The position numbers were made by a program, and so were the translations under genes. Shown one piece after another: positions 9,736 to 18,322 of a stretch of DNA of 64,000 nucleotides; the stretch's first letter is position 1; each line of letters starts with the position of its first letter. The notes under the pieces were generated by a model. It did no database searches. It saw only the letters and a program-made list of their open reading frames with translations, and was not told the DNA's origin. This stretch comes from Deltaproteobacteria bacterium (GTDB taxonomy: Bacteria > Myxococcota > Kuafuiibacteriia > Kuafuiibacteriales > Kuafuiibacteriaceae), in NCBI GenBank assembly GCA_016713425.1, contig JADJPE010000005.1, positions 7,236,001 through 7,300,000 on the forward strand. The letters are read 5' to 3'.

Positions 9736-10233
9736 ATGCGCGAAGGACGATCGCCGACGTCGATGTCCGTGACAGACTCGAGATGGTCGATTTGCGGGGG
9801 CCGATGCTTCTACTCCGCCGTGCTCCATGACGGGACCAGCGGGCAAAGAGCTTGGGACTTGGGTTACGCCGCCGGCGCCACCGAAGCGCTCGCGGCCCTG
9901 TGGTTAGCCGATGGCGATCTGTACACCCTCGCTGGCGGCATCCTAAGGGGACGAGGCGCCGTCGCCGACTTCTTCGAGCGGACGCTGAAGGGACCCTACC
10001 GAGGGAGCCGCTTCTCGCTCACGCTGCAGTCGATTCGGAAGCTCCGCCCGAACCTGGTCGTGGTGGACGGGCGTTGGTCGATCTCCGGCCCGGATCTGCC
10101 GCCCAACTATCCGGCCAGCGGGCTGAGGCTGAACACGCAGATCCTCGAGCGCACGCCCCAAGGAGAGCTGCGCATCGTCTCGGCCCGCCCCGCCGTCCCG
10201 ACTCGCGGCCACACCCGAAACCTCGGGCGTTGA
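9736..10233 (+). CDS. SnoaL-like/DUF4440-type protein, 5' end uncertain
   Basis: The second part has the pattern of the SnoaL/NTF2-like fold: AAGATEALAALWLADGDLYTLAGG, then GRGAVADFFERTLKG, a run of strands and a closing LNTQILERTPQGELRIVSARPAVP. These small cone-shaped proteins are often described as SgcJ/EcaC or DUF4440 proteins, and function cannot be deduced from sequence. The first 30 or so residues from the ATG at 9736 (or 9763) do not match the usual N-terminal helix, and the frame extends upstream antisense to the HExxH lipoprotein gene. The N-terminus may therefore be damaged. Confidence 0.55.
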   Translation: MREGRSPTSMSVTDSRWSICGGRCFYSAVLHDGTSGQRAWDLGYAAGATEALAALWLADGDLYTLAGGILRGRGAVADFFERTLKGPYRGSRFSLTLQSIRKLRPNLVVVDGRWSISGPDLPPNYPASGLRLNTQILERTPQGELRIVSARPAVPTRGHTRNLGR

Positions 10234-10357
10234 CGGCGCTCTCCTCAGCCTCGAAGCCGGCCGCCTTGTGGGCGCCGTCGCAGAATGGCTTGTTCTTCGA
10301 CTGTCCGCAGCGGCACAGCGCCGCCTTGCTCCCTGCTTCAGCGTGAATGCGGTGCAC
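10229..10357 (-). pseudogene. CDGSH iron-sulfur domain fragment
   Basis: From a GTG at 10357 the frame reads ...KAALCRCGQSKNKPFCDGAHKAAGF, an exact CDGSH 2Fe-2S motif (C-x-C-x2-S-x3-P-x-C-D-G-x2-H). Only about 43 residues look meaningful; after that the frame runs antisense through the SnoaL-like gene until a stop at 10019, and a TGA sits just upstream of the GTG. It is either a very small protein or, more likely, the surviving domain of a longer one. Convergent with the SnoaL-like gene. Confidence 0.6.
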
Positions 10358-10375
10358 GGGGCGGCAAGCAGCGGC

Positions 10376-11077
10376 TCAGAAGTAGCTCAGCCCTAGACTC
10401 ACGAGAAGAGAGTGGTGCGACTGTCCGGTGAAGAAGTAGTCGTAGCGAAGAGAGAGCGTTGCATAGACCGGCCTGCAACAGGCTCCAAACTGGAGGAGCG
10501 CTTCAGGACTGAGGGATGCCCGCAGGCCGTCGTGCCCTCGAACCTCGACGGTCGATCCAACGCCTGCGCCGACGCCGATCCTCGAGGTCGCTGGATGCCA
10601 AAGGAAGCGGTATCCGGACCGCATGAAGACGGTCTCGCGGTCCCCAATCACCACTCCGGGTTCAAAAACCAGCCGGTTCGGGACAAAACGATCGACCCAA
10701 TCGTCTGAGCACATTCGTTTCTTCACGATCGTCGCGGACGCTGGACCGAACGGCAATGACCATGGCCAAGACAGGCTCAGGCGAGTTCTGGGGTCTCCGT
10801 CGAAATCAATCCGGAGTCCTGGATGCGGAAGCATGGTCAGCGCCAGAAACTTGAAGGCTCGGGACTGTATCTCGAACGTACCCCCGAGTGCTTCTCCGAA
10901 GCCCTGCATGGTTTTGCAGCGCCAGTCCTCCTCGTCCTGCAGAATCGTTCTGAACGGAAGGGGCGTCATAAGCATCCCTCCTTGTGTCGCGGTGGTCGTC
11001 AGACGAACCGGGGTCTCCGCCGCCGCCCATGATCCGATGCTCATGGCAAGGAGAAATGCTGTGCCAATCATGCCCAT
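10376..11077 (-). CDS. exported outer-membrane-like protein of unknown function
   Basis: About 233 residues if started at the ATG at 11077, which gives a signal peptide (MGMIGTAFLLAMSIGSWAAAETP). The rest is rich in alternating hydrophobic strands (LRASLSPEALLQFG, YATLSLRYDYFFTG, LLVSLGLSYF) and ends in Phe, as expected of a bacterial outer-membrane beta-barrel recognised by BamA. No family recognised. The frame extends to 11293 but the added residues look like random arginine-rich sequence. Confidence 0.6.
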   Translation of the reverse strand: MGMIGTAFLLAMSIGSWAAAETPVRLTTTATQGGMLMTPLPFRTILQDEEDWRCKTMQGFGEALGGTFEIQSRAFKFLALTMLPHPGLRIDFDGDPRTRLSLSWPWSLPFGPASATIVKKRMCSDDWVDRFVPNRLVFEPGVVIGDRETVFMRSGYRFLWHPATSRIGVGAGVGSTVEVRGHDGLRASLSPEALLQFGACCRPVYATLSLRYDYFFTGQSHHSLLVSLGLSYF

Positions 11078-11190
11078 CGCGCAGATGGTCTCTAGCACGC
11101 AGCCGCATGAGACAGAGCGAGGTGACCGCCGCCACTTCGGTCTCAGGAGCACGTCCGCGTCCCGCCCAGCTCCGTCGTCTCGAAGGGCCT

Positions 11191-11211
11191 GCAACACGAA
11201 CCTGAGCATGA
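11191..11211. repeat. 21-bp sequence shared with 6320-6340
   Basis: GCAACACGAACCTGAGCATGA occurs exactly at 6320-6340 and 11191-11211 in the same orientation. A match of this length is not expected by chance in 64 kb. Both copies lie in gene-poor positions and read MLRFVL on the minus strand. Confidence 0.85.
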
Positions 11212-11326
11212 GAGCACTGGTGGTGTCCTGGACGCGTTGTTCAAGGTTGCGAACGGCAACGTTGAGGTCACGGTCACCGCCTGCGCGTAGCACTCATCGC
11301 GCCCACCGCATTCGTCGAGCCTGCGC

Positions 11327-11371
11327 GAGACCTGCGAGACCTGCGAGACCTGCGAGACCTGCGAGACCTGC
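11327..11371. repeat. 9-bp tandem repeat, 5 copies
   Basis: Five copies of GAGACCTGC. In the frame of the downstream VWA gene this reads ETC repeated five times, followed by PSGEETACVNDTC, i.e. a Cys-rich segment, but no start codon is available after the in-frame stop at 11288. It may be the residue of a Cys-rich protein like its neighbours. Confidence 0.85.
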
Positions 11372-11473
11372 CCGTCGGGCGAGGAAACCGCCTGCGTCAA
11401 CGACACATGTCGGTCCACGCGAAGACAAACGTCCGATGATCTCGGTTGCGCACCGGGATACCGGTGGTCACGC

Positions 11474-12970
11474 ATGGAGTCGAGGTCTCTCGCCCAGTCA
11501 CCCCTCGAAGCGCTCTATCTTCGCGTGTTGGGCAACCGTTTCCTGATACTCACCCGCGTGGCCGCTGCCGCCTTGATGTTTCTGCACGTCGCCTGCAGCG
11601 ACGATTGTGAGTTCCCGGCAACCCAAGGTCTGTCGGCGCCGTGCTGCATGAGCCGAGGCATCGACGCATGCGGCGCAGGCCTCGTATGCGCGGCCCTGGA
11701 TGGGCGATCGCAAGCCTCGTGCTATTTGGAACACTCACGCAACGACCATGCAGAATGCACGGACGACATCCAGTGCATGAGCGGTTCCTGCAACAAGGAT
11801 TTTGGAAGCTGTCGGAGCTCGCCCACCGCCCTATGCACGCTGTCTCTCGGATGCGGGGGCGGACCAACCCACGAACCCCATCACTGCGCACCATCCCCCG
11901 CGTGCGTGGAAGAACCGTGTGAACTCAGGTGCCTGCCCTGCGGACTGACGCAATCGGCGGCTTGCCGGTCAGGCTCATTCAGCACGTCCTCCGACGGAGG
12001 CGTACCGACCTCGCACACGAGCGCCCCGGCCGACATCTTGTTCGTCGTCGACAACTCTTCCTCGACCGATGTCCTTCAAGACCGAGTCGCCGCAGCCATC
12101 ACAGCCTTCATCGACGAAGCCCCAGAAAACGCTGACTACCATATGGCGGTCATTTCGACAGACGTTGACTCGAGCGGCGGAGAAAGGGGCGGCACCGTCA
12201 CGAACGTCTTTGCCCACGAGTTTCCTTATCAGTGGACATCGAGCAACAGTGCATCGGCTTGCTATCGCATTGGCATCGAACACGGGTGCTTTCGGGGAGA
12301 CGTCCCAGCAAGGCGCATCGTAAGCTCCAGGCTCCCCGTCGAAGATCGTACGCTCGCCATGACAACGAACGTCCTCGTCGGCTCCTGCGGTTCGGGAAGT
12401 GAACGAGGCTTCGATTCGGCCGCCCTTGCATTCGAGCAAATGGGCCGCGGTGGCTGTAACGAAGGCTTCCTCCGCAACGACGCAACCCTCACGCTCGTGT
12501 TCATATCCGACGAGGATGACCGCTCGGACAGGTCCGTTCTCGGCTTTGTATCGCACCTCGATGGGCTCAAGCCGATTGGCCGCGCCATGGTGCGAGTGGC
12601 GGCCCTCGTAAGCGCGGTCGATGGCGAAGCGATGGACTGCCGTGTTGGCCGTTCGGGTGAGCCCAGTGCCGAATGCGGGTCGCTCTGCGAAGAGGAATGC
12701 CCCAGATGCGCCCCGGTGATCTTCAGCACGAGCTGCCAGAGCTGTACGCAATACGCGACGCCCGACTGTTGCCACGGACTTGCCGGAACGCGCTACCAAG
12801 AACTCGCCCTCACGGTCGGGCGAATGGCGTCAGAACAAGAGCCGACGATCCCTTTCAAGAGTTGTTCTGGCCCGCCAGGAGAGCCCGCAGCCTGTTTGGT
12901 AGAGTCCGTCTGTACAGAAGAGTTCTCACCGATTATGAGGCGCATTGCGCGCGATCTCGTCTTCTGGTGA
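11474..12970 (+). CDS. VWA-domain Cys-rich lipoprotein
   Basis: 498 residues. The lipoprotein signal ends in ALMFLHVAC (Cys about 41). Residues about 45-160 are Cys-rich (CCMSRGIDACGAGLVCAALDG, CTDDIQCMSGSC), resembling the small Cys-rich repeats found in myxobacterial lipoproteins and in the neighbouring gene at 13314-13898. From about residue 188 a von Willebrand A domain starts, ADILFVVDNSSSTD, with an intact MIDAS DxSxS; LVFISDEDDRSD is a later acidic metal-site-like segment. The C-terminal third has another Cys cluster (CGSLCEEECPRC, CQSCTQYATPDCC). VWA domains bind protein ligands through a metal ion; a surface adhesion or sensing role is inferred. ATG 11474 chosen for the signal peptide. 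Confidence 0.8.
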   Translation: MESRSLAQSPLEALYLRVLGNRFLILTRVAAAALMFLHVACSDDCEFPATQGLSAPCCMSRGIDACGAGLVCAALDGRSQASCYLEHSRNDHAECTDDIQCMSGSCNKDFGSCRSSPTALCTLSLGCGGGPTHEPHHCAPSPACVEEPCELRCLPCGLTQSAACRSGSFSTSSDGGVPTSHTSAPADILFVVDNSSSTDVLQDRVAAAITAFIDEAPENADYHMAVISTDVDSSGGERGGTVTNVFAHEFPYQWTSSNSASACYRIGIEHGCFRGDVPARRIVSSRLPVEDRTLAMTTNVLVGSCGSGSERGFDSAALAFEQMGRGGCNEGFLRNDATLTLVFISDEDDRSDRSVLGFVSHLDGLKPIGRAMVRVAALVSAVDGEAMDCRVGRSGEPSAECGSLCEEECPRCAPVIFSTSCQSCTQYATPDCCHGLAGTRYQELALTVGRMASEQEPTIPFKSCSGPPGEPAACLVESVCTEEFSPIMRRIARDLVFW

Positions 12971-13313
12971 GCGAAGACAGGGGGCCCTCGGCGACGGTGC
13001 AGCGTGCGCTGCCCACCTGCGACCTCCGTCCCCTGCGGCAGCGGTTCCGTCCGTCGTGTAACTCGTTCCGCCTCCCGGACAGCATCAGGATCAAGCTGAC
13101 GGGCGTCTCGATGACTGCCGGTGCGGAGACTTCCGTTACGGACTTCCGTTACGGAGGATGGGCCGCGAGGGCCGATAGGGCAACCCATCGGCTTCGACGA
13201 TGCCCGGAGCAGTCGGAGAACAGTTTGGCCCACGATATGCGACGTTTCTGAACCCGGGGCCTCATGACGCAGTTTCAACGCGGTTTTACCCAATTTTGAA
13301 TCTAAACTTGAGT
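12971..13313. other. 343 bp gap between convergent genes
   Basis: No gene supported. Contains a 13-bp direct duplication (ACTTCCGTTACGG twice, about 13129-13154). The flanking genes converge, so only termination signals would be expected; no clear hairpin with a T-run was seen. Confidence 0.45.
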
Positions 13314-13898
13314 TCAGTAACAGGCACCGTCCCAGCATAGAAGTCCCGCATTGCATTCCTTGTGATCGGAACACGCTGAGCCCTTTTGCCGGTTGGCCGG
13401 GTCACCGCAAATGGGTTCCAGGAATCCAAAGAAGTATCCGCATACGTCGTCTGCCGACGCGCAACCGACCTCGCGAGTGCAACCCTCGTAACGCATTGCC
13501 TTGCACATGCCTTCCTCAATCGCGCACCCCCCCGAGGAACACTGGCGGTCCTCGGTGCAGCGTTCTCCGTTCAAAAGCGAGCGCTCTGGATAGCATGTCG
13601 GAACATCGCGGCCGGCGAGTGCCGCGCAGAACAAGAGAGCTCCGCAAGCATCGATCCCGTACTCGAGATTGCATGGTTCAGAAAGCGCCTGCGAAGGGGG
13701 AAGGCTCCCGAGACACCGTTGTTGACCGACCGCCGATTCGAGATCGGCGCAGCATGTGGCCTGATCCGTGCAAGCTGCGCTGCCGGTCGAATCCCCTGTG
13801 CCACATCCGACCGCGAGAAGCGTTCCAACTGCGCCTAGCAATCCGATCGCTCCCGGCAATCCAAGCGATGCAGCCGCGCTAAGTCTCGAGAGCCTCAT
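13314..13898 (-). CDS. Cys-rich lipoprotein, paralogue of neighbour's N-terminal module
   Basis: 194 residues with a signal peptide ending in LLAVGC (lipobox Cys about 32). About 18 cysteines follow in spaced pairs: CTDQATCCADLES, CNLEYGIDACGALLFCAALAG, CTEDRQCSSGGC, CADDVCG-like segments and a final CSDHKECNAGLLCWDGACY. The middle part aligns well with residues 55-110 of the VWA lipoprotein at 11474 (GIDACGAxLxCAALxGR...CYxExS...CTxDxQCxSGxC). Presumably a disulfide-rich surface protein; function unknown. Convergent with the VWA gene. ATG at 13898 used. Confidence 0.75.
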   Translation of the reverse strand: MRLSRLSAAASLGLPGAIGLLGAVGTLLAVGCGTGDSTGSAACTDQATCCADLESAVGQQRCLGSLPPSQALSEPCNLEYGIDACGALLFCAALAGRDVPTCYPERSLLNGERCTEDRQCSSGGCAIEEGMCKAMRYEGCTREVGCASADDVCGYFFGFLEPICGDPANRQKGSACSDHKECNAGLLCWDGACY

Positions 13899-13960
13899 CG
13901 AGCGATCCGTAGCGGGAAGCCACGCCGACCGGCAACGACACGTGTCGTTGAAAACTCAGA

Positions 13961-14191
13961 ATGCGCAAGGTTCGATCAACGCACGAAAGCGTTCCGCGCT
14001 GCATGCGAGCCGCCCCTGCTGTCTGGCATCCTCTTCTAGATGTGGACAACGAAGTGTTCTTCGATGCTATCGGCCATGCCCAACCGGTGGGTTCGATACT
14101 TGAGCTCGAAGCGCGCTTGAAGGGCGCATTCGACAATCCGCAGCCGTTCTTCGACCGATGGGAGAAGGAAGAGAAGGCTCGAGGCCGATAG
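13961..14191 (+). CDS. short frame, doubtful
   Basis: 76 codons from an ATG at 13961. The second half (DNEVFFDAIGHAQPVGSILELEARLKGAFDNPQPFFDRWEKEEKARGR) has a natural helix-like composition, while the first 25 residues do not. It could be the end of a lost gene. No family or ribosome-binding site seen. Confidence 0.25.
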   Translation: MRKVRSTHESVPRCMRAAPAVWHPLLDVDNEVFFDAIGHAQPVGSILELEARLKGAFDNPQPFFDRWEKEEKARGR

Positions 14192-14381
14192 GGAATCCAA
14201 GTAACTTTGTTCTTCCGCTTCTTCCCCGCGCCCACTGCCTTCCTTCGACTCGGCTCATCGGACTTTCGGTCGGTTGCGCGACGACTGTGGGCTTGTGGCG
14301 GTGGAGTTCGCGAGGTCGAGGTAACCAGTTCCCGAGCGAATGGCCGCGAGTTCCAGCGCCGAGAAGTCCCGAGATCGGGGA

Positions 14382-14436
14382 CGAGGGGCCGGGGACCGGG
14401 TGGCCGAGGACCGGGGGGCCGAGGACCGGGTGGCCG
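14382..14436. repeat. imperfect 15-bp tandem repeat
   Basis: Three to four degenerate copies of GAGGACCGGGTGGCC in the short gap just downstream of the large NGL/RCC1 lipoprotein gene. Very G-rich. Could affect termination or be simple slippage; no other role seen. Confidence 0.7.
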
Positions 14437-14470
14437 ACGTCAATTACATTATCCCCTGGGTGGCGCGGTC

Positions 14471-17400
14471 TCAGCGGACGAGGGACACGTCGTCGAGGAG
14501 CATCGGACTGCCCGCTGTCTTGACGACCTTGAGCTTCACAGTATTGGTCGGTGCGGTCACTGTGCGACTGGCCGAGATCTGAAGATACGTCTTGCCGGCT
14601 GACTTTGAGGTTCCATTGGTGGTGCCCACCAGCGCGCCACCCGCGGTGCGTTCTTCGATCTGAACATAGGCGGTGATGGTCCCTTTGGTTCCGTTTTTGC
14701 GGACCCAGGCCGACGCCGAATAGGTTCCGGCGCCGACAGCGCCCACGCCTTCATTGATCGAGGCGGACGTTGTCGTCGTCAGCTTGGCGCATCCACCTGC
14801 GCTCTTGCAGTTCGTGGTGGTCCGAGCCAACGTCCCCGTGGATGCCGTCCAGTTGGTGAGGTTCGTCGTGAAGCTCGGGTTGCTCAGCAGGTTCAGGCCC
14901 TCGTCGATGGCCGCATCGCAGTCGTTGTCGATGCCGTCGAGGACCTCGGTTGCTCCGGGCTTGACCGCCGCATTGCTGTCGTTGCAGTCGGAGCCGTTCG
15001 TCACGTAGCCCGAGGGGTCACCGCAGACGACGGTGGTGATGTTGGGCGTGCCGAAGCCATCACCATCGGCGTCTAAGTAGTACGTCGGGATCGGGCAATC
15101 CGCCGCACAGGAGGCGCAGGTCTCTCCACCCGCGCAGAACCCATCACCACATACCTGAGCCCCGCAGTCCCCCGCCTCATAGATCGTGCTCTCGGTGGTC
15201 TCACACTTGCCGTCGCCCGACGTGACGAACGCTGTCATTCGGACTGGGGTCCGCCGATCGGTCGTCGTGCCGTCACCCAGCTGGCCATCACCGTTGTAGC
15301 CCCAGCCCCAGGTGCTCCCATCCAGGAGCGTGACGAACGTGGTGGAGTGACCTGGTTGAAGGACGCGCGCCGGACCCGGGAGCGGCACCTGGACCGGGCT
15401 CTTCCGCGTGGTGGTTGTGCCATCGCCGAGCTGACCAAAGTAGTTGTAGCCCCAGCACCAGACGGTCCCGTCGGTCTTGATCGCGCAAGTGTGCCAGACG
15501 CCAGATCTTGCTCGAAGGACCTGGTTCCCGAGTTGCGAGACCCCAGCCTGGACCGGGCTGTGGCGGGTCGTCGTCGTGCCGTCGCCGAGCTGACCGTCGC
15601 TGTTGAGGCCCCAGCACCAAAGTGTCCGGTCCGCCTTGACCGCACAGGCGTGGTCGATACCACCGGCTACCAACTGGACCACGTCGCTTGCAAGTTGCGT
15701 CACGCCTGCTTGGGCGTAGACGTTTCGTGTAGTGGTGGTGCCATCGCCCAGCGCGCCAAGGTCGTTGTAACCGGAGCACCAGACGGTCCCGTCCATCTTC
15801 AGCACACACGTGTGGGCCCTGCCCCCGCCGACCTGGATGGCCTGGTTGCCGAGCTCCGTGATGCCGACCCGGACCGGACTGAGTCGGTCGGTGTACGAGC
15901 CATCCCCGAGGGCGCCCGCGTCGTTGGCGCCCCAGCACCAGAGCGTCCCGTCCATCTTGAGGGCACAGGCATGGCCGTCGAAAACGTATGTGCGGGCGAC
16001 CTGATTTCCCAAGCCGGCCACGTAGACCGGGTTGAGGCGAGTCGTCCTCGTGCCATCTCCAAGGCTGCCGAGGCTGTTGTCGCCCCAGCACCACAGGGTC
16101 CCGCCACGAAGGCGCGCGCAGCTCGCATAGCCGCTCAAGCTCAGCTCCTTCGGTACGTTCAAGGGGTCATGCGGATCAGGCAGGCCCACGACGGGACCCG
16201 GAACCGCTCGGCTGTTGGTGGTACCATCGCCGAGATTGCCGTAGTTCCCGTTTCCCCAGCATTGCACCGTGTTGTCGGTGGGCGTGACACAGGTCGTGGA
16301 GTATCCGAAAGCAACCGCCTCCTCCGTCATCAGGAACGTGTTCAGTACAACGGACTCATTGTCAGTCCCGCAGCTCGTCCAGTTCTTGTCGGCGTCTTGT
16401 GTGTCGCAGCCTCCGAGCGCGGCGTTACTGCAGGGCGGGAGGGGATCCGGCGAGAAGCCGCAGTGGCCATCCGTGCACAGGCGACCGGCTGGGCCGCCAC
16501 CCTCGTCCTTGCACGCGTGAAGCTGGGGGCTCGTGCCGAAGACGTTACCCCAGAAGGCGCCTTCGTGCGTGGTGAAGCTCTCGCGTTCCGCGGGACTCAC
16601 GTCGAGACCCGCGTAGGCGGGGTTTCTGAGCGAGATTCGGACTGTGTTGCCCAGCGCGTTGGTGCGTGCAGCAAGGCAGGCCGAGACCGCCTTCTGGCCG
16701 GTCGTGTCGAGCGCCCCGGTCTTCCAGATCGGTGCGAGGCCGAGCGCGCCGTTGAAGGTCTTCGCACCGGACGGGAAGGTGACGCTCACGGAGTCGCCCG
16801 CCTCGAGCGCGCACTCGATCGCGTACTTGAGAAGCTTCTCGAGATCGGCCTGTTGTTGAGCATTGAGGGCAAGGCCGACGTACAGTTGATTGCCGCTCGT
16901 GACCGGTCGGTAGTGCTCGACGCACCATCTCAGCTCTTCGCTGTCGTCGATACCTGTCGGCGAGTCGACGAGAGCGTTCGTCTTCCAGGTGGGCGCGAGG
17001 TTGTGGTAGCCGGGGTAGACCTTCGCCTCACCCGTGGACCGATAGATAGTGAGCGACTGACCTTGTGGAAGCGCGCACCAGACGAGGTGGCCGATCACGG
17101 ATTCGAACGCGGCTTCTTCGTTCGAGCTGAGGTTGACGAGTTGTCCACTCGTGCTGGCGATCTTGATGGCGGTCGCCGGGGCCGTTCCGTTAACGTAGAG
17201 TCCATTGAGTGGAAGGCCGTTCAGCGGAAGGCCGTTGACGTAGAGCCCATTTGGGTACAGTCCATTGACGTAGAGCCCGTTGAGCGGGAGACCGTTCACG
17301 TAGAGCCCATTGAGCGGGAGTCCGTTGAGCGGAAGACCATTCACGGGCAAACCGTTGACGTACAGCCCGTTGAGCGGAAGGCCGTTCACATAGAGTCCAT

Positions 17401-17842
17401 TGAGTGGAAGGCCGTTCAGCGGAAGGCCGTTGAGCGGAAGGCCGTTGACATAGAGCCCGTTGAGCGGCAGGCCGTTGAGCGGAAGGCCGTTGTAGCTGAT
17501 ACCGTTCACGTAGAGGCCGTTCACGTAGAGCCCATTGAGCGGAAGGCCGTTGAGTGGGAGGCCGTTGACGTACAACCCATTGGGCACGTTCGAGTTGAAC
17601 GCCAGGCCGTTCACATACATGCCGTTGCCGAGGAGGCCGTTCACCGCGAGCGAGTTTTCGGTGGTGAGCGCACTCTGCGTGGTCGCCCATTCTGAAGGCG
17701 AAAGCGAAGGCCCGTGCTCGTTCGGACCTCCTTCGGGCACGCAACCGCCGAGGTTTGCGACCCCCGCCGAAGCGATAGAAAACATCCAGAGGCACGCAAA
17801 CCGGTGGAGCCGCGAAGTTGGGCTGTATTTCATGTTGGGCAT
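14471..17842 (-). CDS. giant modular lipoprotein: NGLxx pentapeptides, RCC1 repeats, MopE-like and CBM-like domains
   Basis: 1123 residues. Signal peptide with lipobox NLGGC (Cys 34). Residues about 67-219 are 30 tandem pentapeptides N-G-L-x-x, mostly NGLPL and NGLYV. Residues about 245-405 contain two diverged copies of a roughly 80-residue module (WCALPQGQSLTIYRSTGEAK...LAPTWKTNALVD... and ECALEAGDSVSVTFPSGAKT...LAPIWKTGALDT...). A Cys-rich linker (CTDGHCGFSPDPLPPC) follows. Residues about 520-870 hold seven RCC1-type blades with the core CWGxNxxGxLGDGT (one has CSG, one GWG). Then come CGDGFCAGGETCASCAADC, a Ca-binding-like DADGDGFG and a MopE-type DGIDNDCDAAIDEG. The last about 150 residues resemble a carbohydrate-binding beta-sandwich (NLLSNPSFTTNLTNWTAS ... 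LLDDVSLVR). Probably a surface-displayed binding protein. Confidence 0.85.
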   Translation of the reverse strand: MPNMKYSPTSRLHRFACLWMFSIASAGVANLGGCVPEGGPNEHGPSLSPSEWATTQSALTTENSLAVNGLLGNGMYVNGLAFNSNVPNGLYVNGLPLNGLPLNGLYVNGLYVNGISYNGLPLNGLPLNGLYVNGLPLNGLPLNGLPLNGLYVNGLPLNGLYVNGLPVNGLPLNGLPLNGLYVNGLPLNGLYVNGLYPNGLYVNGLPLNGLPLNGLYVNGTAPATAIKIASTSGQLVNLSSNEEAAFESVIGHLVWCALPQGQSLTIYRSTGEAKVYPGYHNLAPTWKTNALVDSPTGIDDSEELRWCVEHYRPVTSGNQLYVGLALNAQQQADLEKLLKYAIECALEAGDSVSVTFPSGAKTFNGALGLAPIWKTGALDTTGQKAVSACLAARTNALGNTVRISLRNPAYAGLDVSPAERESFTTHEGAFWGNVFGTSPQLHACKDEGGGPAGRLCTDGHCGFSPDPLPPCSNAALGGCDTQDADKNWTSCGTDNESVVLNTFLMTEEAVAFGYSTTCVTPTDNTVQCWGNGNYGNLGDGTTNSRAVPGPVVGLPDPHDPLNVPKELSLSGYASCARLRGGTLWCWGDNSLGSLGDGTRTTRLNPVYVAGLGNQVARTYVFDGHACALKMDGTLWCWGANDAGALGDGSYTDRLSPVRVGITELGNQAIQVGGGRAHTCVLKMDGTVWCSGYNDLGALGDGTTTTRNVYAQAGVTQLASDVVQLVAGGIDHACAVKADRTLWCWGLNSDGQLGDGTTTTRHSPVQAGVSQLGNQVLRARSGVWHTCAIKTDGTVWCWGYNYFGQLGDGTTTTRKSPVQVPLPGPARVLQPGHSTTFVTLLDGSTWGWGYNGDGQLGDGTTTDRRTPVRMTAFVTSGDGKCETTESTIYEAGDCGAQVCGDGFCAGGETCASCAADCPIPTYYLDADGDGFGTPNITTVVCGDPSGYVTNGSDCNDSNAAVKPGATEVLDGIDNDCDAAIDEGLNLLSNPSFTTNLTNWTASTGTLARTTTNCKSAGGCAKLTTTTSASINEGVGAVGAGTYSASAWVRKNGTKGTITAYVQIEERTAGGALVGTTNGTSKSAGKTYLQISASRTVTAPTNTVKLKVVKTAGSPMLLDDVSLVR
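17186..17644 (-). repeat. 15-bp coding tandem repeat, 30 units (NGLxx)
   Basis: Thirty codon-quintets encoding NGLPL, NGLYV and a few variants (NGLLG, NGMYV, NGISY, NGLYP, one NSNVP). The DNA units differ at synonymous sites, so the array is not brand new, but unit order suggests past duplication of blocks such as NGLPL-NGLYV. The 5-residue period is that of pentapeptide-repeat beta-helices, though the usual A(D/N)Lxx is replaced by NGLxx. Confidence 0.9.
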
Positions 17843-18322
17843 CCAAGACCTCCAATTAGGAATGTTCAGCTTTCAGAACGATGGTCCTTTTGGAGAAGAC
17901 AAGTAAATGCGCGGACGTCCCTGGTTGCCCGCAGCCAACCCACCTTGTGTGGGGCCCAGCGCTCACACCTCGACGTGCTCACGGCTACATCGCGGGATGT
18001 CTAACGTCAGCCCTTCGATCGCGTGTGCCCGCTTCCCCACGAGGCGTAGCCATTTCAAGCTGTGTTCTGTGCGCGCGCCGGCGGTCTCATCGGGCGATGG
18101 TCGCCGGTGAGCGGAAGTCAGCGCACCACTTTGGGTTGGTCGACGCTCAAGAATCGTCCGAGGCCGGGGTCGTAGACGCGGCGATTGAGGTGGATCAGTC
18201 AGAACTTACCATGGTCTCGGCAGGCGCATGTGCAAGACTGTCCCGGAGAGCGCTCGCGACGCCCGATCGGGCGACGGATTCTCGTGGCAAATCATAATCC
18301 CTCCGAAATAAGGTTTCCGTCC
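17843..18322. other. 480 bp divergent intergenic region
   Basis: Separates the minus-strand lipoprotein gene from the plus-strand AbgT gene, so it should hold two promoters, but I cannot pick out convincing -35/-10 pairs. No protein features found in the frames crossing it. Confidence 0.4.

Noticed and set aside
15347..17695. 782-codon plus-strand frame
   Set aside because: It is antisense to the NGL/RCC1 lipoprotein; its VEPIERKAVE repeats are only the reverse reading of the NGLxx DNA repeat.
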